From assembly GCF_002234675.1 (NCBI RefSeq), contig NC_019866.2:6615307-6679306 (forward strand): a stretch of DNA of 64,000 bases, read 5' to 3'. This document shows, piece by piece, positions 37,813 to 49,961 of the stretch. Every line of letters starts with the position of its first letter. The first letter of the stretch is position 1. The DNA comes from Oryzias latipes (lineage: Eukaryota > Chordata > Actinopteri > Beloniformes > Adrianichthyidae). Below the pieces are notes generated by a model. The model did no database searches, was not told where the DNA came from, and saw only the letters and a list, made by a program, of their open reading frames with translations. The position numbers and the translations under genes were made by a program.

Positions 37813-38320
37813 GTAAGTCACCGAGAACAGTGCAGGAACGTTTATTAGAGACAGTACAGGGATGCCTCCTTTGCTCTTGTCTATTTACAGAGTAAGAGTC
37901 AGATGAGACATTTGTTTGATTTATCTCTTGGTTTGTTAATAAAAGGGAAGATCATTTTCTTTTATGCTTGCAGTTTCTTCATTATTGCTTGGTACTTAGA
38001 GCTGTAATTGAAGTTTGGCTGCGTCTTATGAGACCGCCGCCATACTCTGATTGTTCACAACTGTTTTGAAATTTCATTAGCCTGTGAAATGCCTCGTCCG
38101 TAATTAGCTGTAGTTGATGAGTGCCTTTCAAGGTCAGTGGACTGTCAGCCGAGTTTTGCAGCAGAACAGATGTCAGCTATGTGTTCCATATCATAATCAG
38201 GCGCATTCTCTTGACCCTCACGGTGCTTCAAGGAAGAAAAAGACTTGTCCCACCTTTCCTTCTTAGATTCTGCCGGTCCACATCTGAAACATCTTGGTCT
38301 TTAAAGCACCTCTGCTGACA

Positions 38321-38956
38321 ATGGAGTCTGCTGAAGCAATAGCAGCTGACGTGAACAGCAGCAGAAGTGTGATAGTTGAAATCACAAATCTCACCAACAA
38401 TTACTGCCTCTTAAACCCCAAGTAAGGATCGTTGGATTCCCTGAATCGAGTCATTTTTTTGTACAAGTTGTGGAATAAATGCTCTCGTTTATTCTTTAGG
38501 GTTCACTTTGAACATGGGTTCTCGTACAACCCCCCTCAGCCCAGCGTGGGCCCTCTGAAGACAGAGGTTTGCACTTTCACCAAGTCCAGCGGCACCGCAA
38601 CTGGAAGCGTCGGCGTCCTCACCTACGACCTTTTCGAGAGGACGCAGAAGGACCACGTTGAAACTCTGGCCATCATGTTCTCAGTTCCCTGGGATTACAA
38701 CTTGTACAAAAACTGGTTTGCTGTGGGCATCCACAAGAAGGGGCGCAACTGTGACAAAGATTTGTTTAAACAGATGTACTACGAGAAGAAGGAGCGTGAG
38801 CATGGCTTTATCAGGGCAGAAGCCACTGGTTCCGGGATCAATTATGTGGGCGACTATCTTGACATCAAGGCCACCATGTGTCCCATGGGCAATGCCATTA
38901 TGAAAGTAGAGGTGTGGGACAAGTTTTTCCCCCTCATTGGTCAGCAGGTGGTTTAA
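38321..38956 (+). CDS. Actinoporin-like protein B (two exons)
   Basis: Coding exons are 38321-38421 and 38500-38956, joined in phase 2 (558 nt, 185 residues). The first exon is exactly 101 nt, the same size and phase as in gene A, and the intron is only 78 bp against 767 bp in A; the two are clearly tandem duplicates. Residues 93-105 read MFSVPWDYNLYKN, followed by Trp-Phe at 106-107, so the family's membrane-contacting aromatic is kept, unlike in A. A tyrosine-rich QMYYEKKE segment follows. The C-terminus is about nine residues longer (ends …IGQQVV). An AATAAA is present at 39294. Family knowledge: actinoporins bind sphingomyelin or phosphocholine and act as secreted pore formers. No N-terminal signal peptide is visible in A or B, so secretion and pore activity in the fish are unproven. 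Confidence 0.9.
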
Positions 38957-39293
38957 AACCGCCTTCTCATTTTAACTAGCAGAAGATTTTCTAACATGTT
39001 GCATTATTTTACAGCTGTGTTGTTGCTGACTGGTGACTAAATGTCTGAGTTTTACCCTTCGTGAAATCTGGCTCAGACCAAAGTTGAGCTTGTGTTTAAA
39101 TCCTGGCAGAGCCAACCCTTCTTTGGAGCCAAAGCCAAAGCCTCCCATGTATTTCAATAGCATTTCACCTTAAACTGGCGTCTTTGGAAATGGAAATCAA
39201 AGCATGCCTCAACCAAGGATGAGGGCAAACAGCTTAATGAAACACACAAAACGCCTGTCCTAACTTACCTTGACATTGCAGTCTGAGGACTGA

Positions 39294-39299
39294 AATAAA
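39294..39299 (+). terminator. Poly(A) signal of actinoporin-like gene B
   Basis: AATAAA in 'GGACTGAAATAAACTAC', about 340 bp after the stop codon; this is the first canonical signal downstream that I found. Confidence 0.6.
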
Positions 39300-39619
39300 C
39301 TACTCTGCTAAACCTACTTGTGTCTGACTGTTGATTGGCTGAAGACAGCTTTAAAAAAAATACAGACTGAACTTTAGAATAAAAAAAAATGGCACTTTTG
39401 TGTTTGCCTACGTGAACAATGTTGCAAGTCACCTTCTTTGACATACTGACATTTTACCATGTCCATATTTTTATGTACATATATTTTTAAAAGGTGATCT
39501 AAACACTGATGTTTGCTGATTCTATAGCTTTAGTCACAAGCTGTCAGCGGGCGAAAAATGGGCAAACCTGTGCTCAGGTTTGCCTACCCTCTTGACACAT
39601 AAAATGTCAAGTAGACCGC

Positions 39620-39835
39620 TCAAGCTAGCAGTATAGTGAAAAAACAGAAAACTCTTAGCAATGAGTAAGAAAAGGGGGTGGGGTTACTTATCGCCAACAG
39701 TCCCACCCACAATTTAGAGCCAAATTTATAACGAAGCACCACCGCTCTACAGATACTATAATGTTGGCTAAACGACATAATCATAATTAAAAGACTGCTG
39801 GGAACGCTTTTATTATGATCGGAGTGGGTTTTTAA
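39620..39835. repeat. Partial copy of the 570-bp TIR repeat
   Basis: Runs from CAAGCTAGCAGTATAG through GGGGGTGGGGTTAC and CAACAGTCCCACCCACAA to the terminal GATCGGAGTGGGTTTTTAA. This is the reverse orientation relative to the copy at 31-600. It may extend further left. Confidence 0.65.
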
Positions 39836-42329
39836 GTTGCGGCTGCTCCCCTTTATGACCCTCCAAAGGTTAACCCCCGTACGGATGCATGTGACTAAGG
39901 CTTAAGCTGTGGCTAAAAAGTTAAATCCCCAGCTTCACTTTGAGCCTGACAACCTGACTGTCTTATTAAAAAATCTTTGTCACAAAAAAAAAAATCACCT
40001 GGGTTCTGCCTTTGAGACTTAAAAACATTATTAAAATAACAATCATACATATATAACAATGAAAATATCACAAACTTTAATTTTATTTAATGAAAAAAAG
40101 TCAAATTTGACATCTATTTCATTTTGTTTGAATGTTGTGTGAGTGTGCCGTCACCGACCTTGTAAAAAAATACAGGGATTCATGTCAAAATATGCAAAAA
40201 CCTTTTTTCTTAATAAACATTGAGTGTAAAAATATAAAGTTCCACCATTTTTTTTAAATCTAAATACTGTCATTTGGATTGGTATTGTAGCAATTGTGGC
40301 CTATGAGATTTAATATCAGCTTTTTACTGCTTTTGCAGCATTAACTGCTCCAGGCACAAAAGACACTCAGATCAAAGGTTTTGCTTGCCTTCACATTATA
40401 CATATTACAGAAGCATAAAGTAGATCTGTTTGGGCTCAATCCCTGATGTTTTGTTGAACGACACATTGGAGTAATGGCACACAGTTCAGAGTAAACAGCT
40501 GAGTACAATAAAAGTTTTGTTTGTAAAAACCTGTAAAGAGAAGATACCTTTAAGACGTTCCCGTCACATCTTTGCTTTCCGTCACTTTGCAGGTTCATGT
40601 TTGTGTGAAACTGTTCACATCATGCATTTGTGTAGTTGTATGCATTTCCACGACCGGTATGCACATGTTTCCATTGCTTTTGTTGCACATCGTTGTGCAG
40701 CCGCACCAATGCCTGCTCTGACAGCCTGCTCACAGAAATTCTGTTTTTTCCTTTGGTGATTAGAGAGGAAACCCATTCAAAAAACCAAGCAGGATTTTGT
40801 CTGTTGTATTCTAAGCAGCTAAAAAAGAGAGTTATCAGAAAAATATATATTCCTGAGCAGGTGAAAATGAGCATTTGTGTTCTGCAATTGTGGACGACAA
40901 CACACATCAAATGCTGCCAAACTAACGTGCTTTTTCTTTAAAAAGAAATGAACCGACTCATTTAAATGAAAAGTTTAGAAAAGCAGCTGCAACATTAAAG
41001 TTTAAATTCCTGTATTCAGGAGGCAGCAGTCAGCTGAGGACAAAAAAGACCATTATGGGTTCAATTCAATTGCAGGCAAAAGTGCATTGATAAGAAAGAG
41101 AAAATAGCTAATAAATAAACTTTTTAAAATCAAACGAACCCAGAAATATCATTCATACCCCTTACCTCATTCATATTTAACCTCATTAATATTTAACACA
41201 GTGAAAAATTGCTGCTACGGAAATGAAAAAATAGAATTTGTTTACATTGGTGCAGGCTTTTCAAACCGTTTAACCTTTCACAAATAAAGATAATTTGATG
41301 TAATTTTAGGTTGACTGGATGTTTTTTCTGGTTTTTTTTTTCAATAAATGTAACTTGGGATAGAGCTGCAAGTTTAGTAAAACTGAATGTGTTCAAACTT
41401 GAATATAATTTTTGTTATAAAAATTGAATGAGTGTTTTTTAAAGGGCCTATATAACAGCAATAATTGACTAATCAGCAGCTGTTATTTCTCTGTGTAACA
41501 CTTTGACAAAAGGACCACATTTTGAGTCTCTACAACTCAGTTTGCTGTGCAAGAATGCCATCTAGGGGCGGCCATTTTTGTCAAAATCACAGCTGTGCAA
41601 AAAACAAAACAAAAAAACACAGTTTGATTTAAAAGTATATATGTTTTGTGCAGCATATTTAAAAAATAAAATGATTGCACATTTGTGAGTATGATTTTAG
41701 GGAGAACAGATGACCACGTTTAACAATTTTAATGTAGTTACCCCTACTTTCTCCTCGCCTCATCATTTCAACTACAAACATGTCTGAAACATTTAGAGGG
41801 ACTTTGATCAACTTCATCCTACTTTTGACCTGACAAGAGTCAAGCTGACAACAGGGTTGTCTCCATCTTAGCTAATTTCACCTTAATCTTAAAACCAACA
41901 AAAAATACACTTACAATGAAAAGATATCTGGGCTAAGCTTTTTTGTTTATTTTTCTTGTTGAAATATTACACCGGGCATATTTCACAGTTTGTTTGGCTG
42001 ATTCAAACAGGTCACGTTGATCTTGGCAAGCTGTGAGAATCGCTTCACTTCTAAATTTGTTATTTCGGAACCTCTCTGGCTGCAGACTGACACAAATGTG
42101 TATCGAGTAACAATAGATCATTTACAGTTGAACCAAAAACATCTGGATTTAAAAAAAATTAAATTCTATGTAATGAAATCAAAAATTTGAAATGTTATAT
42201 TCTATCCTAAACTAAACAAAAAGGGACAACAACATGATACAAAGGCCATTAGTATCAGTTTAAGAGAACGGGGTTGTCATTTTTTTTTTTTAGATGAAAT
42301 GCAATAAACAAGAAGAAAAAAATCTCAGT
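39836..42329. other. Intergenic DNA, no gene seen
   Basis: AT-rich with overlapping chance ORFs near 40,500-40,940; none shows a family resemblance or splice support. Confidence 0.5.
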
Positions 42330-42333
42330 TTAA

Positions 42334-42538
42334 CCCTTGTGCTATCTTAGATGAGCCCACCCTTACATTGACGTGTTATTCCTACCATGACAAAGGTGGT
42401 TAAGGTGGAAAGATTTCATGTAATCCATGGACACCATGTGACGATCACAAATCATTGAAGAAAAAAGGTTCAGCGCACTGTCTAGTGGGTCTAGATGACC
42501 CAACTCCCAATGTTAAAGTGCCTAGGATAGCACAAGGG
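42334..42538. mobile_element. Complete piggyBac-like MITE, 205 bp
   Basis: Left end CCCTTGTGCTATCTTAG; right end CTAGGATAGCACAAGGG. The two ends are inverted repeats of about 17 bp with one mismatch. A TTAA flanks each side (42330-42333 and 42539-42542), the target duplication used by piggyBac-type transposons, whose ends also start with CCC. It carries no coding capacity. A 5'-half copy lies at 33964-34105. Confidence 0.85.
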
Positions 42539-42542
42539 TTAA

Positions 42543-45283
42543 GCTGTGCTTTCATGCAAACATAGTGCCACTGGCTGAAATCTTATTTGCACTTTTCAAA
42601 GGTAAACCCTTCTAAATCGACAAAGTTTTTAATGTTTAAAAAGGTTTGTAGTGTCCTCACAATCCAAATAAATGCTTGTTTACTGGGTGCAAAGGCTGTC
42701 ATCTGATAGCTTTGCAATATCAGCCCAAAAAACATGAGATATGTTTTTTATTTTTTAGCACTTGCTTTTTTTGCTCTTCAAGGCTGAAAAAAAGCTGTTT
42801 TTACAACTTCTGAAACAGTTTTTTTGTTGTTGTTTTTTAGTTCCGTGAGGCTGTTATAGCTCCAACTGTCAATCAGGCAGTTATTTTCCTCATGTTCTTT
42901 TTAATTGTCCTGCTGCTGCACCAACAGAGTTGACCTTCAGCTTGGTGCTTTCCTGGGCCATCCAACCTGGAGAAATGAAAAATGTGTTGGCTTGATGTGC
43001 AGTGAAACAGCCTTTGCTGCTTCTCTGTGTCTCTTTTGAGTTCATTCAGAGTGACCGGGCAACAGTTCTTGCGTCAAACCTACTTGGATGTGGAGTCCTG
43101 TGCTGCCAGAGTGGTGTCAGCCAGCTGAATGGTCAGCTCTGAAGCAGCAGTGCCAGCTGCCTGGCTCCAACACAGCAAAATAATTACTCATGTCACGTTG
43201 AATGACTCGCATCAGTGGGTGGGGTCTTTCCATTTTCATCAATTCTGGCACACCTCCAGCATGTACATGCAGCTAGAAATTAACTGGGGAATTAATACTG
43301 AGTGCTAATTGATACAAGCAAACAAAGGTACAAAAAAAGCAAAGCAAATATCAATCAACTGTCAATGACACATCAATAACTTTTTGTCCTTCTATGGACA
43401 GCATCTTTTCTCATGGATCCCTACTAGGCTGCAAAGTCTGGCAAAACCAGCAGCAGCTGATGCAAAGATGCCCTTACCTGCCATCTTTCCAACCACTCAG
43501 CCAGATATCCCGCGCATCGGTCAAACATCGAGGGCAGCACATCCTTCACGCCCAAACCTACCACCTCCCACTGACTGGAAATGCTTTTTAAACTTGCTGT
43601 TGCAGAGATTTGAGGGTGTTTCTCTGCCCTTTTTTTTCAATTTGTTAAAAGAAGTGTTTGTGAAGTAACTGCAAAATTCTTTGAACTGTGAAATTTACTT
43701 TGTTTTCCCAAATCCCTGAATTTAGGAGGTTTGTGTACGAAAACAAACGACAAAAGCCGAGAAGCAACAGGTCGGTTTGCTTCAGTGTCTTTGATGAGTC
43801 GTGACACTTTGGTCTGTGGGACCATATTTCTAAATGTTGGCTGTTGTAAGTTAAGGCATCTCACTGTGTATGTCTCTGTGCTATGACACAGCTCGGAGGA
43901 TAGATGGAAAACTTCTTTTTTTCCGATATGCCCAAAACTTTAACTATCTCCATGTATCTTTGCAAATTGTGCTTTTAAAATAATCATAAAACAGAATTGT
44001 TTTTTGTTTCATTTATCAGAATTGACAAAGCCTTTTGGATAAGAGGTGAAACGTTTTTTAACTTTAGAACTTTAAGTCCAGATGACGGCCCCTAAACCTA
44101 CTACTATCATGAAACAGAATTAGACAATCTGAAATCAAAACAATTTCCTTTGAATAGAAAGAAATACGTGCCTAGTTTTTTATTTTAGATGACTTCATTA
44201 ATGTTTAATTCAAAACAAACAATACTTTATTAACCCCCAGGGGGGAAAAAATAACATTTTTTACTCATTTTCTGAGATTCCTTGTGATTGGTTTTAGCTG
44301 TGAGCAGAAAGGATCTCCATTCCAATCAGTGTTGTAGAAAAAGCTTCTGGCTACAGACTAACAAACATTAAAAGCTATAAATCAGAATATGGTAATTGTT
44401 GAATTTTTTGGTGTCAACTTTATTTTTATTTTTACAATAAACAATGTTTACAGATGAGGCAGTATTTTTTGTTGTAGTTTTGCCACGCTTCTCATTAAAG
44501 AACAGTGTTGTAGTTCTACATTTGACCACTAGGTGGCCAAAAGTACTGCTTGCATTAAGGCTCTCGAGAACATGTGCATCTATGTCATGGATTCTGCTGA
44601 TTTTGGTGACTAAACATGAAATCCTCTTTTAGTAAGTATTAAAAACGTCTAATACGTTGTTAAACAAAACACATGTGAAATTGAATGCATTCATACAGCA
44701 ATGTTATGATTTTTGTATTTGTTTTGCTTTTACCTTATAAAAACTGAAGATATGCTTCTGTTGCAAAGGTTTTCACCGCATCAGGCACATAACCTAAAAA
44801 AAATACTTGAAGAAATTGATTTTGTATATAAAGTAAAATTCAACTGCATTTAAATAAGCAAGTATACATACCAGAATCATCACTGATTATTGACACTGAA
44901 TCTTTTCTATGCATTCATCAGATATGGTGAGGTTTTTGTCACAATAAGGAGGAACAAATCAAATGAGGCAAAAAAGAATAAAAAAGAAAATGACTAAGAT
45001 CACTAAAGACGCTTTATCCATTTCACTCACACACTCAACAATAGAAAAGGGCAACCGGTACAAAGTCATGCGTGCCAGATCAGGGTGGGATACATATCTG
45101 CTGTATAGACTTCTTTCACTATAGCACTTGTACACTTCAGATGCTGAGAAACACTTTAAGCAAAGACAAAAGCCATCTGTCCCAGTTCCTCTTAACACCC
45201 AACAGGAAAGGGTTTGAATAGTTTCAATTCAACACTTAAAAAGATGAGAAGCTTATGGTGAAAGACAACTTTCTCTCTGCCTT
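42543..45283. other. Intergenic DNA, no gene seen
   Basis: No exon chain. It holds a CTCF-like motif (44526-44539) and otherwise AT-rich sequence with short ORFs of no recognisable family. Confidence 0.5.
44526..44539. promoter_or_regulatory. CTCF-like motif
   Basis: CCACTAGGTGGCCA matches the vertebrate CTCF core (CCASYAGRKGGCRS) at 12 of 14 positions. It lies in the spacer between the actinoporin-like pair and ramp2, where an insulator would make sense. Motif only; occupancy is unknown. Confidence 0.35.
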
Positions 45284-45311
45284 TTTATTAAAAAAAAAAA
45301 AAAAAAAAAAA
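45284..45311 (-). terminator. Possible ramp2 poly(A) signal next to an A-run
   Basis: TTTATT on the plus strand (45284-45289) is AATAAA on the minus strand, about 985 bp beyond the ramp2 stop codon. It adjoins a 22-bp A-run on the plus strand (45290-45311). It is the first canonical signal I found downstream of ramp2, which would give a ~1-kb 3' UTR. Confidence 0.4.
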
Positions 45312-46273
45312 GGATGCAGTAATAGTAGTTTGAGCAGCCATTTATCCAAAAAAGAAAAAAACAGCAAGGCAAAAATTGATATTTAATTGTTTAAAATAAG
45401 GTGGAAATTACATAAGAGTAAGAACAGATATAATGCACTATAATCTCTCAGTGTTCAGAAATATCACTGGTGTTTCCCAAATAACAAAGTTACAACACTA
45501 CACATAAATACAGCTCTTGTTCCACTTCTGAAAGCTAACAGCTTGTCGTCATTCAAAACTAAACAATCTACACCCATCATGATGCAAGCAAAAGATCAAA
45601 CTTTTGTCAGTATTACTCAGTGCATTTCACGGTTGCACACAGACTTTCAGTGTTTTGTCTCATCAAGAAAAATCAGCATACTCTATTACAAAAAGAGAGG
45701 ACACACAATATCAGGACCTCATCAATCACATCTCAACATGATGTGTCAACAGTAACCTTTGACTCCAAATGTCCTAGACAAGATGACTCAACTAGGAATC
45801 TCTCAGCCTTTCATTTTCAAAGATTGTCTCAAAACAGGATTCACAATTGTCAGCTGAAAGCTAATTAGAGCGATCAACGAGAATACATAAAGACTTCATG
45901 TAGATATCCCATCTATTTCATTAGCAAGCCACGCAGCTTTAGTCTTCAAAAATCCTGATTACATTCGTTCCAGTATAAATGTAGCTCCGTTTTCTGAACA
46001 CCAAGTGCAAAGTGGTTCAGTAAATAATCAAAAGTTCACTTGAGTGGTTAAAAACTAGTCACAGTCTTTATCTTAAAACTTTAGATACAGTAAATGTGAT
46101 ACAGTATAGTATGGGAAATGTAGTTCACGTGAGTCTATAAGAAGATTCTAAATGATCTTCTTCTCCTCTGGTTCTTGTGCAGGTGAGTTGTGAGGTGCAA
46201 AGATTAAAAGCTGCTCTGATAGTTTATGTGTTGGTAGAGATACTGGGAAAAGCAGGAAGGACATTCTGGTCAA

Positions 46274-49200
46274 TCAGGAGCTCCCGTCACCATTTTTGGT
46301 CTTGAGCACCACCAAGCTGACCATGATGGGGATCAGGCAGATGGGAGTGATGACCAGGGCAAAGACGGTTGCTGGTGGTGGGTCACTGAACTCCTCTGTG
46401 GGACACTCCTTGAAATACGTGGAGTGAATATCCACAAATATCTGTTCCACCAGTGGGTTGGGCCATGGGATCTGAAGGCAGTCAGATATCTCTTCTGTGC
46501 AAATGCTTAAGTTGCTGTACAAACTGGTGAGTCAGAAAAAACAGAAACCAATGAATATTGCATTTTGAGTCGGGGTATGGCGGTTCATTTTCACAGTGAT
46601 TGGATTAATATCAAGATTTGGGGTTTCCCACACGATTCCTATTTATTCATTTCGAACGATCCAATTTGATTCACCGATCTAAAATCGATATGGGACATTT
46701 TTAGCCAAAAATTCAAACAGTGTGACTTAGAGAGATACTGACCAGTGCATGTGAAGTTTTCCTGAGTCTTTGTATTTTTTGCAAGATAATCAAGCGTAAA
46801 TTAAATATGTGTACAATCAAACAAGTCAACAAAATGTAAATTCAAAATTGCAAATTCCAAGTGTTTCCACACATTAGACTGTAATGATGGATTGATCATT
46901 TTTTGCTGCCATCACGTGTGTTGTCCGTTGTGATGCACTTGGTAGTTTTCATGTCATAGTAAAATAGACCTACCATATGAATATAATCATTTTATTTCAT
47001 TTAGAACGTATTTTTTAATGATATAGATTGATTTAATTAAAAACCTGCCTCAGACAGATCAATCTAATTAGATGGCAGGAACAGAAATCGATTCAATTAA
47101 GTAGATTAATCGTCACACCCCTAATTTTGAGGAAAACATTTTTTGAGGAAAACATTTTTGTTTCAATTTTGAAAATTAATTACAAATATAGAAAAACTCA
47201 CCTGTTCACGTTTCCCCAAACACACCAGTCAGTTGTGTTTAATAAATCCATTGCATTGTTAAACTTGGGCATACAAAAATGGTGAAAGAGTGCAGAAAGG
47301 CACTCCACGCTTGGCCCAGAGAAAATATCCTCACAAATGCTGCAAAGAGATTCACAATACGGCCCGCTTCCACAAGTCGCTGGAATAAAACCGAAATTAA
47401 GAACAAAAAACGGAATAATTTCGGAAATCGTAGAAAGAATGCAAATAATTCCACCTACCAATCGGCTCGCCTGTTGCTGCAGTTGCTGTGGGAGTGGAAA
47501 CAAAAGTACATTTTCAGTATTACTACTTCCAGCATGATTCCATAAAACATCAACCTCAGCTCTGCCAAACTAACACACAGCTAAATGAGCAGATGGCCTT
47601 TTGCCTGTTGCAGCTCATGAATTCTTTTCTTCACCAAGGCAGGAATTTGCATCTGCAGGCGGCAGACCACACACTCACCAGAGAGAAAGGAGAGGAATAC
47701 CCCAATGAAAGCAAGTGCTCCCTTCATGTCAGAAAAAACAAGTAAAGGTGCGCTTCCCCCAGATGACTATCTAAACCTTTCAGACTTCTTAAGCAAGGCA
47801 TACCAGGATACAAAACAGGAAGGAAAGGGCGCAGTGTTGTCTTCGGTCACCAGATGTCCAAACAATGTTACCCGCTGCTACCAGATGTTCCTTAAGGATC
47901 TGTCTGATGGCCCTGCACCTTGTCAGCAGCTCGTCTTTCTCCAGCGCACGTTACTTCAAGTCTTTCCTCCTTTTTGAAAGGGGTGGAGGCAACAAAGATT
48001 GTCCTCTCCATTCTCCTAAATAAAAGGAGCACACCCAAGCTGGGGCTGGACGCACATCTGAAAACCCTTTACTCTTTAACTCTTGTTCTGCTTTTTAGTC
48101 TCAGTTTCTCACAGTCGAAGGCCTGGCCAGCGCACAGCATGTGATTTATTTGCCTTTTGGGCTGCCTCTGCCAAATAGGAAACATAAGTAAACATTTAGG
48201 GCTTAGCGTTTTGGGTGGATGTAATCATGACTGCAGGGTGTGCTGTGCAGGCAGCCCACGATTTCATATTTAGGTTAATTTCACCAAGCAAGCTGTTAGT
48301 CAGGAGTGGCCAGCTGTTTAAAAAGCCAACCTCTTTTACACACGCATGCTTACAAAGAAAGAGTTTGTGTCTCCCCAATATGTGGGAACGCTTGCTTAAA
48401 GTCACTGGGAACTTATAGGGGGGTGGTACATCTGTCGGGGAAAGCAGTTTCTAGCTGTCATCACTTTAAAAAAGCGGCACATGAGAATCTGTTTCATTAA
48501 GTCGCCGGAAATAAATCCTTTGCTTCGTGTTTTCTCACTACCAGCTTGTAAATTTGGTCGCGGGACCTACTTGTCGGGGCTCACAACATCTGTTTGCTGA
48601 GCTGCATTATGATTTAGTAATGACATCAGGAAATGTGTCTTTTCGTGGGAGGGGCTGCGAGATGGGGGGAGTTGGCAGGAGAAGGGTGGGGGGGACAGTC
48701 AGAGAAAGAGGAAGGCACAGGATGAGGACCAGGGAAAGGGGCCCGCTGCAAAGTTTCAGTTGTTTCACAACTTGGAGTTCATGCACAGACCACAGACCTT
48801 GCGTGGGGTAAATGACGAACAAATTCGGGACGTTGAGCCAGGTGGGGGGCTGTTTATAAGAAAGGTTTTGGTTAACCTCTAACCCCCAGCCATTGTGGGC
48901 CTCCTGTCGACTGCTGTTGACCCCCTGTTTCGTAAAGACCTCCTCCAGAGTTTGTCTTGGCTTCTCATGATAAAAACAAAGAGATGTCTTGGCAGAAAAC
49001 ACCATCTGTAGACTCCGTGTACAGGTTGGTCTGTTCCAGGCCAAACAAATGTTTGGGAAAAAAGGGATCCAAAGCAATTCCTCCGTGGACATATTTATAT
49101 AATCGTTGGCGGACTAAATTCTAATTAAATTTTATTCATTCATTTAAACTGTTTATTAAAGATTTTGACAGAATTTTACTTAGATCATTATTTTTATAGG

Positions 49201-49961
49201 TACCAGTACATGAAGCACTCAGTTTCAGGTGCTAAAAAAGTTTGACACTCTCTGATTTGCACAATTTCTGTTCAAGAATATTAAAGAAAAAGGAAATTAT
49301 TGCTTCTGCTGTCTTGGAATAAAAAACCTCACTTGCTGTTACGTTGGGTTGCAGCCCTGCATCGTCGTTAGGCAGACAAAGCACAGTTCTGTGTCCTTCA
49401 GAAAAAAACAATGAGAATATGAGCAATTATAAGAAAATATTCTACAGAGTCATCTAACAACACTCAAAGTGAACTAAACTCTCAATAATAGTTTAGTTTG
49501 AGGGGTTAACACATGGTGTAAAACTAGAAAAGGTTAAGGAAGTCCAAAAATTCACTGCATCCTTTCTTTGTCTCCAAGCACACAAAGAAAAAACACCTAA
49601 GACAAACATTTCTAAAAAACCTTTTTCCACCTCAACAAAAATATTAACAGTTGTAATGACATTTTTAGTGTCTGTAATTCCATCAGGAATCATAAAAAGG
49701 TGTCTTCTTTTTTCATATTTAATTTGCATCAAAGTGAACCCCTCAAAAAACAACATTTTCTTCTACCTTTTGTACAAATATTCAATTAAAAAAAGGGTTT
49801 CAAGCGCTCATCTATAGAGAAAAGTTTAAGAATTAAGGAAAAGGCAAGACATGGGTCAGAGAAATCATCTACTTACCACACATGAGAAGTATTATGAAAC
49901 ACCCAGAAAGCACAGGAGAGAATCTGGTGAGTGTCATTTTGTCTGACAACGCTGTGTTCAT
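46274..49961 (-). CDS. ramp2: Receptor activity-modifying protein 2 (four coding exons)
   Basis: Minus-strand coding exons: 49877-49961, 47459-47485, 47202-47379 and 46274-46523. They total 540 nt (179 residues; human RAMP2 is about 175) and all junctions are GT-AG and in frame. RAMPs are single-pass type I membrane proteins that escort and re-tune the calcitonin-receptor-like receptor; RAMP2 with that receptor makes an adrenomedullin receptor. Visible features: an N-terminal hydrophobic signal segment (FSPVLSGCFIILLMC); a cysteine-rich ectodomain with the family's DWCVW motif (residues 88-92); WPNPLVEQIF at 117-126 and KECP near 135-138, matching the FPNPLAE…NC pattern of RAMP2; a membrane span at about 149-170 (FALVITPICLIPIMVSLVVL); and a short tail KTKNGDGSS. 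N-glycosylation sequons sit at N85 and N101. The RAMP2 call over RAMP1/3 rests on the PNPL and ITPICLIP segments and on the divergent neighbour ezh1. Confidence 0.9.
46568..47124. mobile_element. hAT-like MITE in the last ramp2 intron
   Basis: The left end has GTCGGGGTATGGCGGTTCAT and the right end has TTAATCGTCACACCCCTAAT. These are degenerate inverted ends of the 'AGGGGTGTGACGATT' type common in teleost hAT-derived repeats. The AT-rich interior has no coding capacity. The boundaries are approximate. Confidence 0.45.
47679..47727 (-). CDS. ramp2: Candidate alternative first coding exon of ramp2
   Basis: A minus-strand ATG at 47727 opens MKGALAFIGVFLSFLS, a compact hydrophobic signal-peptide-like sequence, and runs into a strong donor TCTG|GTGAGTGTG. 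The exon is 49 nt, so it ends in the same phase (1) as the far-upstream first exon (85 nt). It would splice in frame to the 27-nt second exon only about 190 bp away. A protein made from it would differ only in the cleaved signal sequence, which suggests an alternative promoter rather than an alternative mature protein. No transcript evidence is available here. Confidence 0.5.

Noticed and set aside
48607-49092. 161-residue minus-strand ORF
   Set aside because: It sits in ramp2 intron 1, has no family resemblance, and has no splice or promoter support.
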